A stretch of 64,000 bases of DNA, from the NCBI RefSeq assembly GCF_021412625.1, contig NZ_JAKCFI010000006.1:434001-498000 (forward strand), written 5' to 3'. The notes beneath the pieces were generated by a model. It saw nothing but the letters and a program-made list of their open reading frames with translations. It did not search any database and had not been told where the DNA came from. Source of the DNA: Myxococcus stipitatus (GTDB lineage Bacteria; Myxococcota; Myxococcia; Myxococcales; Myxococcaceae). Below, one piece after another: positions 1 to 10,562 of the stretch. The translations under genes were made by a program, and so were the position numbers. Every line of letters starts with the position of its first letter. Position 1 is the stretch's first letter.

Positions 1-150
1 ATCGACCCTCATGCCCCACGGCGCGGTCATCTCGTAGCGGGCATCCACCCGGCTGCGCAGGTGCACGCCGCGCAGCGCATCGGCGAGGACGTCCAACCCC
101 GGCGAACCAGGGCCGGACGATTGGACGAGAGAAACGGACTGTCGGCGCAT
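1..150 (-). CDS. AraC family transcriptional regulator, N-terminal fragment (cut by window edge)
   Basis: Reading the minus strand from an ATG at 150 gives 50 open codons running off the window. The stretch DVLADALRGVHLRSRV is typical of the N-terminal cupin-type ligand domain (AraC-binding-like, cupin_6) found in many AraC regulators. The ATG is preceded by AAAGGACGAAC, a usable ribosome binding site. The DNA-binding helices lie outside the window. The gene is divergent from the quinone oxidoreductase starting 59 bases away, so it may regulate that neighbour; this is inference from layout only. Confidence 0.7.
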   Translation of the reverse strand, partial: MRRQSVSLVQSSGPGSPGLDVLADALRGVHLRSRVDARYEMTAPWGMRVD

Positions 151-209
151 GTTCGTCCTTTCCGCCGGGACTATAGGTCCTCGCGAATCCCATCCCAGGA
201 GAGAGCGAC

Positions 210-1217
210 ATGAAGGCCATCCGTCTGCGCCAGTTCGGCGGTCCCGAGCAGCTCCACCTCGAAGAGCAGCCCGAGCCGACGCCCTCCGAGCACGAGGTCC
301 GGCTCCGCGTCCACGCCGCGGGGCTCAACTTCACCGACCTGTGGCAGCGGGAGGGCCGACTGCCCGGAGCACCGCCGCCGCCCTTCACGCCGGGCATGGA
401 GGCCGCGGGCGTCATCGACACCGTGGGGGCGTCCGTCCGAGGACTCGAGCCAGGCGCGCGGGTCGTCGCTTTGCTGCCCGCCCAGGGGGCCCTCGCGGAG
501 TACGCCGTCACCCCCGCCGCCTCCGTCCTCCCGATTCCGCGAGGCGTGTCGTTCGAGCAGGCGGTGGCGCTCCCCGCCCAGGCCCCCACCGCGCTGCTCG
601 GGCTGCGCGTCGGCGCGAGGCTCCAACCCGGTGAGTCCGTCTTCATCCCCTCCGCGGCGGGGGGCGTGGGCACGCTGCTCGTGCAGCTCGCCCGCCGGTT
701 CGGGGCTTCGCGTGTCATCGGCGGCGTGGGCGGCGAGTCCAAGCGCGCGCTCGTCCAGCGGCTCGGGGCGGACGCCGTCGTGGACACCTCGCGGCCGGAC
801 TGGCCCACCCGGGTCCGGGAGGCCACGGCGGGACGCGGCGCGGACATCGTCTTCGTCTCGGGGGGCGCGGAGGCCGGCGCGCTCGCGCTCCAGGCCCTCG
901 CGCCCCGTGGCCGGCTGGTGCTCTTCGGCGCGCAGAGCCTGTTCGAATCCCAGTGGAGCCGCGAGCAGATGATGGGCGCCGTCGCCCAGAACCAATCCAT
1001 CACCGGCTTCGCGACCTTCAGCCTGCCATGGGAGGAACGTCAGGACGCGCTCCGCGAGGCGCTCGCGCTCGTCGAGTCCGGGACGCTCGAGGTCGTCATC
1101 GGACAGGCGTTCTCCCTGGAAGACACGGCCCGTGCCCACCGCGCCCTGGAGGCGAGGACGACCACCGGCAAGGTCGTCATCCACGTCGCCCCGCATTCCA
1201 CCTCCTCCAAAATTTGA
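210..1217 (+). CDS. NADPH:quinone oxidoreductase-like MDR dehydrogenase
   Basis: A 335-residue medium-chain dehydrogenase/reductase of the zinc-free quinone oxidoreductase group. The N-terminal GroES-like half begins MKAIRLRQFGGPEQL. The Rossmann half carries the nucleotide-binding stretch SAAGGVGTLLVQLA near residues 148-161, then a beta-alpha repeat ending TTGKVVIHV, the usual end for this family. No structural-zinc cysteine cluster is present. The expected reaction is NADPH-dependent reduction of quinones or enones in the cytoplasm; the real substrate is unknown. AGGAGAG lies just upstream of the ATG. It is divergent from a partial AraC regulator. Full length. Confidence 0.88.
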   Translation: MKAIRLRQFGGPEQLHLEEQPEPTPSEHEVRLRVHAAGLNFTDLWQREGRLPGAPPPPFTPGMEAAGVIDTVGASVRGLEPGARVVALLPAQGALAEYAVTPAASVLPIPRGVSFEQAVALPAQAPTALLGLRVGARLQPGESVFIPSAAGGVGTLLVQLARRFGASRVIGGVGGESKRALVQRLGADAVVDTSRPDWPTRVREATAGRGADIVFVSGGAEAGALALQALAPRGRLVLFGAQSLFESQWSREQMMGAVAQNQSITGFATFSLPWEERQDALREALALVESGTLEVVIGQAFSLEDTARAHRALEARTTTGKVVIHVAPHSTSSKI

Positions 1218-1337
1218 TGAAACAGCAACCAACACACACGCAACTTCGATACAAAAACATAAGTAGTACACATGTACTTCCGGCGCGAATCCAGACTAGG
1301 ACCGGCTTTGATTTCCTTTCCTGGAGAACGCACCTCG

Positions 1338-3356
1338 ATGAAGAAACACATCGTGATGGGGAGTTGGGCGCTGGCCCTGCTGCTCGTGGGCTGTGATGGA
1401 GCGACGGAGGCACCCGCGGGCGAGCCGGCGACGCGGGCGTCGGCGCTGGATGGCGGGCTCGTGAACGTCACGCTGTCCAAGCCCGCGACGGCGTCGCACG
1501 TGCAGACGGACCCGTACTTCCCGCCGGAGAAGGCGGTGGATGGGAACATCACCTCGGACGACTCGCGGTGGTGTCCTGGTCCGTACCGGCTCGCCCAGCG
1601 CTACCTCGACATCGACCTCCAGGGCACGTTCGACCTGCACCGGGTGGAGCTCTATACGGGCTACCGGGACATCCGTCCCGTGGCGAACTACGACCTGCAC
1701 TACTACGACGGCACCAGCTGGCTGCCCATCCCCGGCGCCGCGAAGACGGGCAACACCAGCATCGCGGTCTCCACCACCTTCACGCAGGTGGTGCGCGGCC
1801 AGCGCGTGCGCTTCCTCTGCAACGAGCCGAACGAGGAGAACTGCCGGGTGAAGGAGCTGTGGGTGTTCGGCCTGCCCGTCACCCCGGGAGCGAACCAGCC
1901 GCCCGTGGCCAACGCGGGCGCGGACCAGAGCATCACCCTGCCCACCTCCAGCCTCACCCTCGCGGGCTCCGCGACGGACGCGGATGGCACCATCACGTCC
2001 TACGCCTGGACGCAGGTCAGCGGCCCCACGGCGACGCTCTCCAACGCCAGCACCGCCACGCTCTCCGTGAGCGGGCTCGTCGCCGGCACGTTCGTGTTCC
2101 GGCTCACCGTGACGGACGACGACGGCGCCACCCACTCCGACGACGTGACGGTGACGGCCACCAGCGCGGACACCCTGACCAACGTGGCCCAGGGCAAGCC
2201 CACCACGGCCATGCACTCCGGCTTCCCCGCCGCCAACGCCACCGACGACAACCTGACCACGCGCTGGGTCACCTCCTACAATCCAGACCGGCCGGGCACC
2301 TACCTCGACGTCGACCTCCAGGGCGCCTACGAGCTCCACACCGCGGAGGTCCACCTCGGCACGTCCGCCACCGCCTCGGACGCCATGCAGAACTTCATCC
2401 TCCAGTCGTGGGACGGCGGCTGCTGGAAGGACATCCCCGGTTCGGCGGTCACCGCCAATCCCGTCACCACGACGGTAAAGAGCCTCGCCTTCACCGCCCC
2501 CGTCGTCGCCACCAAGGTCCGGCTCCTGTGCCTCGACAGCGTCAACGTGACGGCGGACGACCAGAAGAAGCCCTGCGTCGTGCGCGAGCTGAAGGTGCAG
2601 GGGAAGGCGGCGCCCGCCCCCACCGGCGCGATGTCCTGCCGCGCGGGTGAGCAGTACGCCGTGCGCAACTCGCGCTACGCCTACGCCGCGTTCCTGCCGG
2701 CCGGCTACAACGCGGACCGCGCCGCGCGCTGGCCGCTCGTCATCTCCCTGCACGGCACCGGGGGCGTCACGCTGAACGCCGACCTGCAGTCCGTGGCCAC
2801 CACGCCCGAGGGGCTGGCCTGGAACCTCCAGGACGCCACCTTCCGCTCGACCTTCGGCGCCATCGCCGTGTCCCCCCACTACTACCGGGCCGCCAAGAGC
2901 GGCAGCGCCTGGTTCAGCCCCAACACCGTGCTGGCCCTGCTGGAGGACCTCAAGAAGGACTTCCTGGTGGACACCGACCGCGTCTACGTCACGGGCTTCA
3001 GCGGCGGCGCCAACACCCTCTACGAGGAGATCCTCCTCCCCAACCTGACGAAGTTCGCCGCGTTCGTCCCCATCGCCGTCACGACCACCCCCACCAACAT
3101 CCCCGGCTACTGCGGCTTCCGCACGCTCCCCATCTGGCCCTTCCATGGCGCGCTGGATGGACAGTCGGACCCGGGGAAGTCCACGTACCTCAAGACGCTG
3201 CTGGAGACGCAGTGTGGCGCCACCACGAGCGCCATGAAGCTCCCCACCGTCTACGCCAACCTGGGGCATGACCCGGCGCTGTGCCGCAACGCCTACGCCA
3301 CGCAGGCGCTCTGGGACTGGCTGTTCCAGCAGCGCGTCAGCACGCGCGGCAACTGA
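1338..3356 (+). CDS. secreted lipoprotein: discoidin - PKD - discoidin - esterase
   Basis: A 672-residue predicted lipoprotein. The start at 1338 was chosen because CTGGAG lies upstream and the protein then opens with a lipoprotein signal (MKKHIVMG...LLLVGC, Cys19). Domains in order: an F5/8 type C (discoidin-like) module around 35-185, a PKD domain (NQPPVANAGADQS, with the sequence DADGTITSYAW) around 190-280, a second discoidin-like module around 285-430, and an alpha/beta-hydrolase of the PHB-depolymerase/feruloyl-esterase type from about 440 to the end. The nucleophile elbow reads GFSGGA. Discoidin and PKD modules usually bind carbohydrate or surfaces, so a carbohydrate-ester or polyester hydrolase anchored at the cell surface is likely. 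The actual substrate cannot be read from the sequence. An AT-richer leader precedes it. Confidence 0.83.
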   Translation: MKKHIVMGSWALALLLVGCDGATEAPAGEPATRASALDGGLVNVTLSKPATASHVQTDPYFPPEKAVDGNITSDDSRWCPGPYRLAQRYLDIDLQGTFDLHRVELYTGYRDIRPVANYDLHYYDGTSWLPIPGAAKTGNTSIAVSTTFTQVVRGQRVRFLCNEPNEENCRVKELWVFGLPVTPGANQPPVANAGADQSITLPTSSLTLAGSATDADGTITSYAWTQVSGPTATLSNASTATLSVSGLVAGTFVFRLTVTDDDGATHSDDVTVTATSADTLTNVAQGKPTTAMHSGFPAANATDDNLTTRWVTSYNPDRPGTYLDVDLQGAYELHTAEVHLGTSATASDAMQNFILQSWDGGCWKDIPGSAVTANPVTTTVKSLAFTAPVVATKVRLLCLDSVNVTADDQKKPCVVRELKVQGKAAPAPTGAMSCRAGEQYAVRNSRYAYAAFLPAGYNADRAARWPLVISLHGTGGVTLNADLQSVATTPEGLAWNLQDATFRSTFGAIAVSPHYYRAAKSGSAWFSPNTVLALLEDLKKDFLVDTDRVYVTGFSGGANTLYEEILLPNLTKFAAFVPIAVTTTPTNIPGYCGFRTLPIWPFHGALDGQSDPGKSTYLKTLLETQCGATTSAMKLPTVYANLGHDPALCRNAYATQALWDWLFQQRVSTRGN

Positions 3357-3361
3357 CGCAC

Positions 3362-3375
3362 CCACCGCCGGGTGG
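3362..3375. terminator. short GC hairpin between convergent genes
   Basis: CCACC-GCCG-GGTGG forms a 5-bp stem in the 27-base gap between two convergent stop codons. There is no T-tract, so termination activity is only a guess. Confidence 0.25.
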
Positions 3376-3383
3376 CGCCGCCC

Positions 3384-5804
<2,421 letters not shown>

Positions 5805-6066
5805 CTCCAGGAGATGCCTTCCGCGAAGCGCGCCTGCGCTGGCTCGGATCAGCCCGATGATGACGTTGCCCCCCAGGGACGCTCCCGCCTGACCGACCCG
5901 ACGGGTTCACAAAGTGACTCCATGCTAGCGGCCCGGGCCCGGCATTGCACCTTCACTCCGCTCGCCGGGCAGCCAACCGTCCAGGAGCCGATAGGTCGCC
6001 GGCGCCACCGCATGCAATGGCCGGAGGGGGTGTCCGTAGTGGGGGACAAGGAGGAGGAACAAGACG

Positions 6067-6288
6067 ATGTCGCGTCCCGGAATCGCCGCCCTGCTGTCGT
6101 TCCTGATCCCCGGTGTGGGGCAGATCTACAATGGGGACATCCTGCGCGGTGTCTTCTGGCTCATCATCACCCCGGGTTTCTGGATCGGCACCGGGGGGTG
6201 CCTGGGCTGGGTCTGCCACATCATCTCCGCCGCCACGGCGCACAACCGGGCGGAGGACAAGGAGAAGTATCGCGTCACCGTCGTCTAG
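6067..6288 (+). CDS. small TM2-like membrane protein
   Basis: A 73-residue protein with two hydrophobic helices and the TM2-domain style motif PGVGQIYNGDILRGVFW. The short N-terminal helix, the GxGQ-Y-G turn and the second helix ending in a charged tail (NRAEDKEKYRV) fit the TM2/DUF5683-like family of small inner-membrane proteins of unknown role. A strong AAGGAGGAGG ribosome binding site lies 8 bases before the ATG. It is monocistronic as far as can be seen, with about 260 bases between it and the divergent kinase start, which leaves room for its own promoter. Confidence 0.8.
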   Translation: MSRPGIAALLSFLIPGVGQIYNGDILRGVFWLIITPGFWIGTGGCLGWVCHIISAATAHNRAEDKEKYRVTVV

Positions 6289-6335
6289 CCCGCGCGCATG
6301 ACGTGGGAGCCGGGCCCACGGACCTTCCAGGTGGG

Positions 6336-6388
6336 CCCGCCTCCCTGCCAGGCGGGTAGGCCCCTGGCCCTCCCCAGGGAGCCAGGGG
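6336..6388. terminator. two GC-rich hairpins between convergent genes
   Basis: CCCGCCT-N7-AGGCGGG is followed by CCCCTGGC-N12-GCCAGGGG. They sit between the stop of the TM2-like gene and the stop of the next gene on the minus strand. There is no clear T-tract, so bidirectional termination is an inference from position and stem strength. Confidence 0.4.
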
Positions 6389-6427
6389 TCCGCCGTACCC
6401 GCCCCCGAGGGCACGGACGTCCTGGAC

Positions 6428-6976
6428 TCAACGCTCCGCGCGGCGCCGCGCCGTCATCTCCTGCGTGAGTCTCCAGCTGGCGCCGCCGTCATCCGACAGG
6501 AAGCCGCGCCACGTGAAGTGGTCCTCGCCAATCCCGGTGAACATCCAGCGTATCGGCTTGCCGTCGGGGTCGTTCCCCTCGATGTGGATTTCATCTCCTC
6601 GGGCGCGGCCGGTGAGGGTGACGAGGTAGCCCGCGGTGGCCCCCATCCACACGACACGCCAGGCGTCCCGGGCCGCGTCGTAGAACCGCAGCGTCGTGCC
6701 GATGCGCCGCTCCCCCACCGCCGAACTCAGCCCCTCCGGGTGGGGATAGACGAGCACGTCCTGGATGACCCTGCCGTCGAGCACCCACGAGAAGGCCCAC
6801 TCTCCCGGCTGCCGGTAGGTCTCCTTCCCCGTGGCGTCGAAGAAGGCGACATCCATGTCCCAGGAGCCGATGAAGCGCCCGAAGAGCGCGAGCTTCCCGG
6901 CGTGCTCGGCCAGGGGTCCTCTCGCGCGCAACAACTCCAAGGCCCGCTCCGCGAACGGGGACCGCGACTCCGACAT
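6428..6976 (-). CDS. conserved hypothetical, DUF1579-like
   Basis: A 182-residue soluble protein. The start at 6976 was chosen over longer open frame because GGGAGGAG sits 7 bases upstream of this ATG. The sequence FGRFIGSWDMDVAFFDATGK and the later WMGATAGYLVTLTGRARGDEIHIEG look like the antiparallel beta-barrel of DUF1579/lipocalin-like proteins, which often measure or bind small ligands. No catalytic motif or signal peptide is visible. It lies 79 bases downstream of the putative glycolipid-binding gene on the same strand and may be co-transcribed with it. The family assignment is by general resemblance only. Confidence 0.65.
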   Translation of the reverse strand: MSESRSPFAERALELLRARGPLAEHAGKLALFGRFIGSWDMDVAFFDATGKETYRQPGEWAFSWVLDGRVIQDVLVYPHPEGLSSAVGERRIGTTLRFYDAARDAWRVVWMGATAGYLVTLTGRARGDEIHIEGNDPDGKPIRWMFTGIGEDHFTWRGFLSDDGGASWRLTQEMTARRRAER

Positions 6977-7055
6977 GACACACTCCTCCCGTGAGGGGCC
7001 CCAGACGTCGTGGCCCACGTGAATGGATGACGCGTGGATGGAAGCGAAGGGGGCG

Positions 7056-7661
7056 TCAGCGCCCGGTGCCCGCGACGCGCTCCCAGGCCGGCGGATAGCG
7101 CAGGACGAGCCCCAGCTCGTCCACGTCCAGCTCGGCCTCGAAGCCGCTGCCCGTGGTGCTCTCGTAGCGATAGCGGGACGCGCCCAGTCGCGTGTAGCGC
7201 TGGGGCAGCGGGAGCAGGGCCAGGTCCGGCATCCGCACCCACGCGGCCGTCGCGGGAGCGGACTGGCCCTCCGCCAGCGCCAGCCTGCGGATGGGCAACG
7301 TGTTCGTCGACGGCGTGAAGCCCAGGTCCACGTCGACGCAGCCCCGGAACGCGGTGACCTCCTCGGCGCCATGCCACCAACGCTGGTCTTCGTCGACACG
7401 CAGCCCGAGCGACCGCGGCTCACCGCCCCGACGAAGCTCGACGCGCGCCGAGCGCGTCCTCCATCCGGCGTCCACCTCGACGGCGTACTCCACGAAACAG
7501 GGGACGCCCTCGAGCGCGAGGGTGACGGCGCCCGCCAGCACGTGGCCCGACCCGGTCGCGCGCAGCTCGCAGTATTCGCTGCCCTCCTCGTCCAGGCGCT
7601 TCCACATCCAGGCGCGCAGACATCGGGACGGCGGCGCGTTCGCGTTCCAGGGGAAGTTCAT
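7056..7661 (-). CDS. putative glycolipid-binding protein (DUF1089 type)
   Basis: A 201-residue soluble protein resembling the putative glycolipid-binding family (PF06475, formerly DUF1089). Recognisable features are the opening LDEEGSEYCELRATGSGHVLAG, the central RWWHGAEEVTAFRGCVDVDLGFTPSTNTLPIRRL and the closing FEAELDVDELGLVLRYPPAW. The function of the family is uncertain; a beta-barrel fold that holds a lipid-like ligand is proposed from structure. The gene is divergent from an AraC-type regulator whose start is 121 bases away, which is the most likely controller. Confidence 0.82.
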   Translation of the reverse strand: MNFPWNANAPPSRCLRAWMWKRLDEEGSEYCELRATGSGHVLAGAVTLALEGVPCFVEYAVEVDAGWRTRSARVELRRGGEPRSLGLRVDEDQRWWHGAEEVTAFRGCVDVDLGFTPSTNTLPIRRLALAEGQSAPATAAWVRMPDLALLPLPQRYTRLGASRYRYESTTGSGFEAELDVDELGLVLRYPPAWERVAGTGR

Positions 7662-7782
7662 GCGGACGGCACGGTACGGGAACGGCGGCGACGCGTCTTA
7701 CACATCCTTGCGCCGAACGTCGTCGAGCGCACGTCCGTCCCCCTTGCCGGGGGGGGCCTGGAACGCGGACCATTCGGGCCCC

Positions 7783-8577
7783 ATGCCGCGCATGCACGCC
7801 TCCGTCCTCTTCCAGGCGCCGGACCTCCAACTCGCGCGGGTGACGTGTGACGGCCACGACGGGCCACGTCCCCGGGAGGAGGGCGTGGACAGCGAGCGCC
7901 TCGTCCTCGCGCTCCATGGCCGCTTCCAGTTCCGCGACCGTCGCACCCGCGCGGTGGTGAGCCCCGGCGTCGGCCTGCGGCTGCGACCGAACCAGCCCTG
8001 TGAAATCAGCCACCCGCACGGCGGAGGCGACGCATGCCTCTCCGTGCGAGGGACCTGGCTGCGGCGATGGATGGAGGGAGACACCGCGGCCGTGCCCATC
8101 GACCCCGCGGCCTACGTCCGGCTCCAGGCCGTGCTCGCGCGAACCCGCCACGGCGAGCCGGTGGACCGGCTCCAGGTGGAGGAGGCGCTGGGCCTCGTGC
8201 TCGCGCCGACGCAGCGGCCCCGAGGCACGGCGAGCCCCAGGGAGCGCGCCATCGCGGAGGCCATCGCCCACGAGGCCTCGCTCCACTTCGACGCGGGCCT
8301 GTCCGTGGAGGCCCTGGCCCGGGCCGCCGGCGTCTCCGTCTTCCACGCGTGCCGCGTCTTCCGCCGCGTCATGGGGACGAGCATCCACCGCCATGTCCAG
8401 GAGGCGCGCCTGCGCCACGCGCTGGCGCTGGTGCTGGACACGCGCATGCCGCTGGCCCAGGTGGCGCTGGAGACGGGCTTCGCCAACCAGGGCCACCTGG
8501 GCAATGCCTTCCAGCGCCGCTACGGGCAGACACCGGGCGCGGCGCGACGAGGGCTCCCCCGTCCACATCCGCGCTGA
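7783..8577 (+). CDS. AraC family transcriptional regulator
   Basis: A 264-residue regulator. The C-terminal third has both AraC helix-turn-helix units: LSVEALARAAGVSVFHACRVFRR and MPLAQVALETGFANQGHLGNAFQRRYGQTPG, the latter being the family signature. The N-terminal half (RLVLALHGRFQFRDR, then a cupin-like strand pattern) is the probable ligand sensor. The open frame extends 164 codons upstream but that part lies antisense to the glycolipid-binding gene and lacks coding character, so the ATG at 7783 (or 7792) is preferred; the ribosome binding site is weak. By position it probably controls the divergent gene pair at 6.4-7.7 kb. Confidence 0.85.
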   Translation: MPRMHASVLFQAPDLQLARVTCDGHDGPRPREEGVDSERLVLALHGRFQFRDRRTRAVVSPGVGLRLRPNQPCEISHPHGGGDACLSVRGTWLRRWMEGDTAAVPIDPAAYVRLQAVLARTRHGEPVDRLQVEEALGLVLAPTQRPRGTASPRERAIAEAIAHEASLHFDAGLSVEALARAAGVSVFHACRVFRRVMGTSIHRHVQEARLRHALALVLDTRMPLAQVALETGFANQGHLGNAFQRRYGQTPGAARRGLPRPHPR

Positions 8578-8596
8578 GCCAGGGCCAGCGGACGCC

Positions 8597-9256
8597 TCAG
8601 GGGTGGGCCTCGCGCAGGGCCGCCAGCAGCTCGTCCGCCGTGGTGGCCACCGCGCGCGCGCCGTGGGAGTCCAGCTCGTGCGCGTCGCGGAAGCCCCACG
8701 TCACGCCCACGCCGTACATCCCCGCCGCGCGCGCCGTCTTCATGTCCACCGCCGTGTCGCCCACGAAGCCACACGCCGCGGGCTCCATCCCCAGCTCCGC
8801 CGCCAGCGCCAGCGCCGCCGTCGGGTCCGGCTTGCGAGGCATGCCCGGCCGCTCTCCATACACCGCGCCGAACGGCACCCCGGGCAGCAGCTTCGCGACC
8901 AGCCGCTTCACGAAGTCATCCGACTTGTTGCTCAGCACGCCCATCGCCACGCCCTGGGCGGCCAGCGCCGACAACATCCCGGGGATGCCGGGATAGGACG
9001 CGGTCCGGTCGAAGAGGTGCGCGTCGTAGTACGCGTGGTACGTCTCCAGCACGGGCGCGGCCAACGCCTCCCTCCCGGTCCCCACCGCGCGGCGGGCCAG
9101 CTCGCGGACGCCCTCGCCCACGAAGTGGCGGTAGGCGACCTCCGGGTGCGTGGGGAGGCCGTGCCGCGCCAGCGCGTGGTTCATCGCGTCGGCGATGTCC
9201 CCCAGCGAATCCACCAGCGTCCCATCCAGGTCGAAGAGCACCGCGCGCAGCCGCAT
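8597..9256 (-). CDS. HAD-superfamily phosphatase, phosphoglycolate phosphatase-like
   Basis: A 219-residue HAD hydrolase with all four motifs: motif I DLDGTLVDS, motif II in GVLSNKSD, the Lys of motif III in MPRKPDPT, and motif IV GDTAVDMKTARAAGM. The cap domain is the helical type of the Gph/PGMB group. Likely substrates are phosphoglycolate or similar small phosphate esters; specificity cannot be read. ATG 9256 is preferred over GTG 9262 because AGGAGA sits 9 bases before it. The gene follows directly after the aglRQS terminator, so its transcription is probably separate or depends on read-through. Confidence 0.87.
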   Translation of the reverse strand: MRLRAVLFDLDGTLVDSLGDIADAMNHALARHGLPTHPEVAYRHFVGEGVRELARRAVGTGREALAAPVLETYHAYYDAHLFDRTASYPGIPGMLSALAAQGVAMGVLSNKSDDFVKRLVAKLLPGVPFGAVYGERPGMPRKPDPTAALALAAELGMEPAACGFVGDTAVDMKTARAAGMYGVGVTWGFRDAHELDSHGARAVATTADELLAALREAHP

Positions 9257-9281
9257 GTCCACATGTCTCCTGAAAACGAAA

Positions 9282-9307
9282 ACGCCCCGGCCGCGAGGCC
9301 AGGGCGT
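9282..9307 (-). terminator. rho-independent terminator after aglS
   Basis: On the minus strand ACGCCCTGGCC-TCGC-GGCCGGGGCGT forms an 11-bp stem with one mismatch and a 4-base loop, followed by TTTTCGTTTT. It lies 26 bases after the aglS stop codon and just before the ribosome binding site of the HAD phosphatase gene. It is a classical intrinsic terminator for the aglRQS operon. Confidence 0.85.
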
Positions 9308-9333
9308 CCGAAGGCTTCGAGCTCCGCCTTGTA

Positions 9334-9921
9334 TCAGTGAGGCGCCGCCGCCGCGCTGGCCGTGGCACCGTCGCCGCCGCTCGTGGTGAGCACCGCGAAG
9401 TTGATGTTGTTGTAGCCCGCCGTGGCGCAGCTGAACATCACCCGCTTGATGATGGCGTACTCCACGTCCTTGTGGGCCTGGATGTTGATGTCGCCCTTGA
9501 ACGTGTTCGCCGCGTCGTTCGCCATGGCGTGGAGGTCCTCGAACTGCTTCTTCATGTCCCGCAGCTTCTCCTCCAGCGCGGGGATGTTGAGGTACTCGTC
9601 CTTGGTGAGGTCCTCGACGCGACCGACGATGGTGCCGGACACGCTGACCTGGTCACCGGACACCATGACGACCGGGTGCATCTCCACTTCCTTGACGTTG
9701 ACCGCCTCCGGAAGCTGGATGTCCTTGGTCATCATCAGCACCTCGCCCGTCGCGGAGAAGTTCGCGATGAGGAAGAGCACGATGATGACGAACATGTCGA
9801 CCAGCGGAGTGATGAGCAGGTCGGCGTAGCCGCTGCGCTTGGCGTGGGCGGCGCCGTGTCCGAACACCTTGGAGTGCTGGAGGCGCTTGCCGTACCGCTT
9901 GCCTGGAACCTTGATGGCCAT
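9334..9921 (-). CDS. aglS: TolR/ExbD-family motor protein, probable AglS
   Basis: A 195-residue ExbD/TolR protein with a charged cytoplasmic N-terminus, one transmembrane helix carrying the proton-channel Asp (ITPLVDMFVIIVLFLIANF) and a periplasmic domain of about 140 residues. It is the third gene of a TolQ-TolR-TolR operon, 18 bases after the second. In Myxococcus xanthus such an operon encodes AglR-AglQ-AglS, the proton-driven motor for gliding. The identity is supported by gene order and by the traAB locus about 40 kb away; other TolQR sets exist in myxobacteria, so paralogy is not excluded. The C-terminus ends in an Ala/Gly-rich tail. Confidence 0.75.
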   Translation of the reverse strand: MAIKVPGKRYGKRLQHSKVFGHGAAHAKRSGYADLLITPLVDMFVIIVLFLIANFSATGEVLMMTKDIQLPEAVNVKEVEMHPVVMVSGDQVSVSGTIVGRVEDLTKDEYLNIPALEEKLRDMKKQFEDLHAMANDAANTFKGDINIQAHKDVEYAIIKRVMFSCATAGYNNINFAVLTTSGGDGATASAAAAPH

Positions 9922-9939
9922 GTCTGGGGTGGCTCCGTG

Positions 9940-10428
9940 CTAGCCCATCGCCGCGGTCACCGACACCTGGGGCAACCCATTGCCGATGCACTCGTCGATG
10001 ATGCGGACCAGGTCCTCGTAACGGACCTTGTCCTCGGGCTGGAGGGTGATGGACGTCTGGTCCGGCAGCTGCGACTTGAGCTCCTTGAAGCGCGCCGCCA
10101 GCTTGGTCAGGTCCGTCTTGCCCTTCGGGTCCTTGGTGAGGGGAATCGGATCGAACGTGGTCTGGTCCGCCGTCAGCCGCATCTCCGAGGGCGTGATGAG
10201 CAGCGTGAGCTGGACCGTCTTGGTCTCCTGGGGCGGCTGCTCCTCCTCCATGGAGGGACCTCCAGCCTGGGAGACCTGCAGACGGCCGATCTGCGTCCAG
10301 ACGGCCGTCATGATGAGGAAGCTGATGGTCACGGCCATCAGGTCGATGAAAGCGGTCAGATTGATGGCGGTATCGAGCGGCTTCTTGCCACCCTTGCCAC
10401 CTTGACCTGTGTCCATTCCGCCGGCCAT
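9940..10428 (-). CDS. aglQ: TolR/ExbD-family motor protein, probable AglQ
   Basis: A 162-residue ExbD/TolR protein. A Gly/Lys-rich N-terminus leads into one transmembrane helix with the essential-type Asp (NLTAFIDLMAVTISFLIMTAVW, Asp29); in M. xanthus AglQ the corresponding TM Asp is needed for gliding. The periplasmic part ends in the usual EDLVRIIDECIGNGLPQVSV fold. GAGGAG lies 7 bases ahead of the ATG. Together with the downstream paralog and the TolQ homolog upstream it should form a proton-motive-force motor in the inner membrane. The AglQ rather than AglS label follows gene order only. Confidence 0.75.
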   Translation of the reverse strand: MAGGMDTGQGGKGGKKPLDTAINLTAFIDLMAVTISFLIMTAVWTQIGRLQVSQAGGPSMEEEQPPQETKTVQLTLLITPSEMRLTADQTTFDPIPLTKDPKGKTDLTKLAARFKELKSQLPDQTSITLQPEDKVRYEDLVRIIDECIGNGLPQVSVTAAMG

Positions 10429-10562
10429 GGCGTTCTCCTCCTACATCCGCGCCGGGCTACGAGGTGGCGCGGTTCAGACTGAAGAGAGGCGCGCGGCGCG
10501 TCCCCTCACGGGGACGACAGACAGCGCGCCCGGATTCCGGTTCCCTCGAGGGGAAGCGGACC

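Noticed and set aside
1296..3365. 689-codon open frame antisense to the esterase lipoprotein gene
   Set aside because: Arg/Gly/Val/His-rich translation without family resemblance; it mirrors the GC-rich third positions of the real gene.
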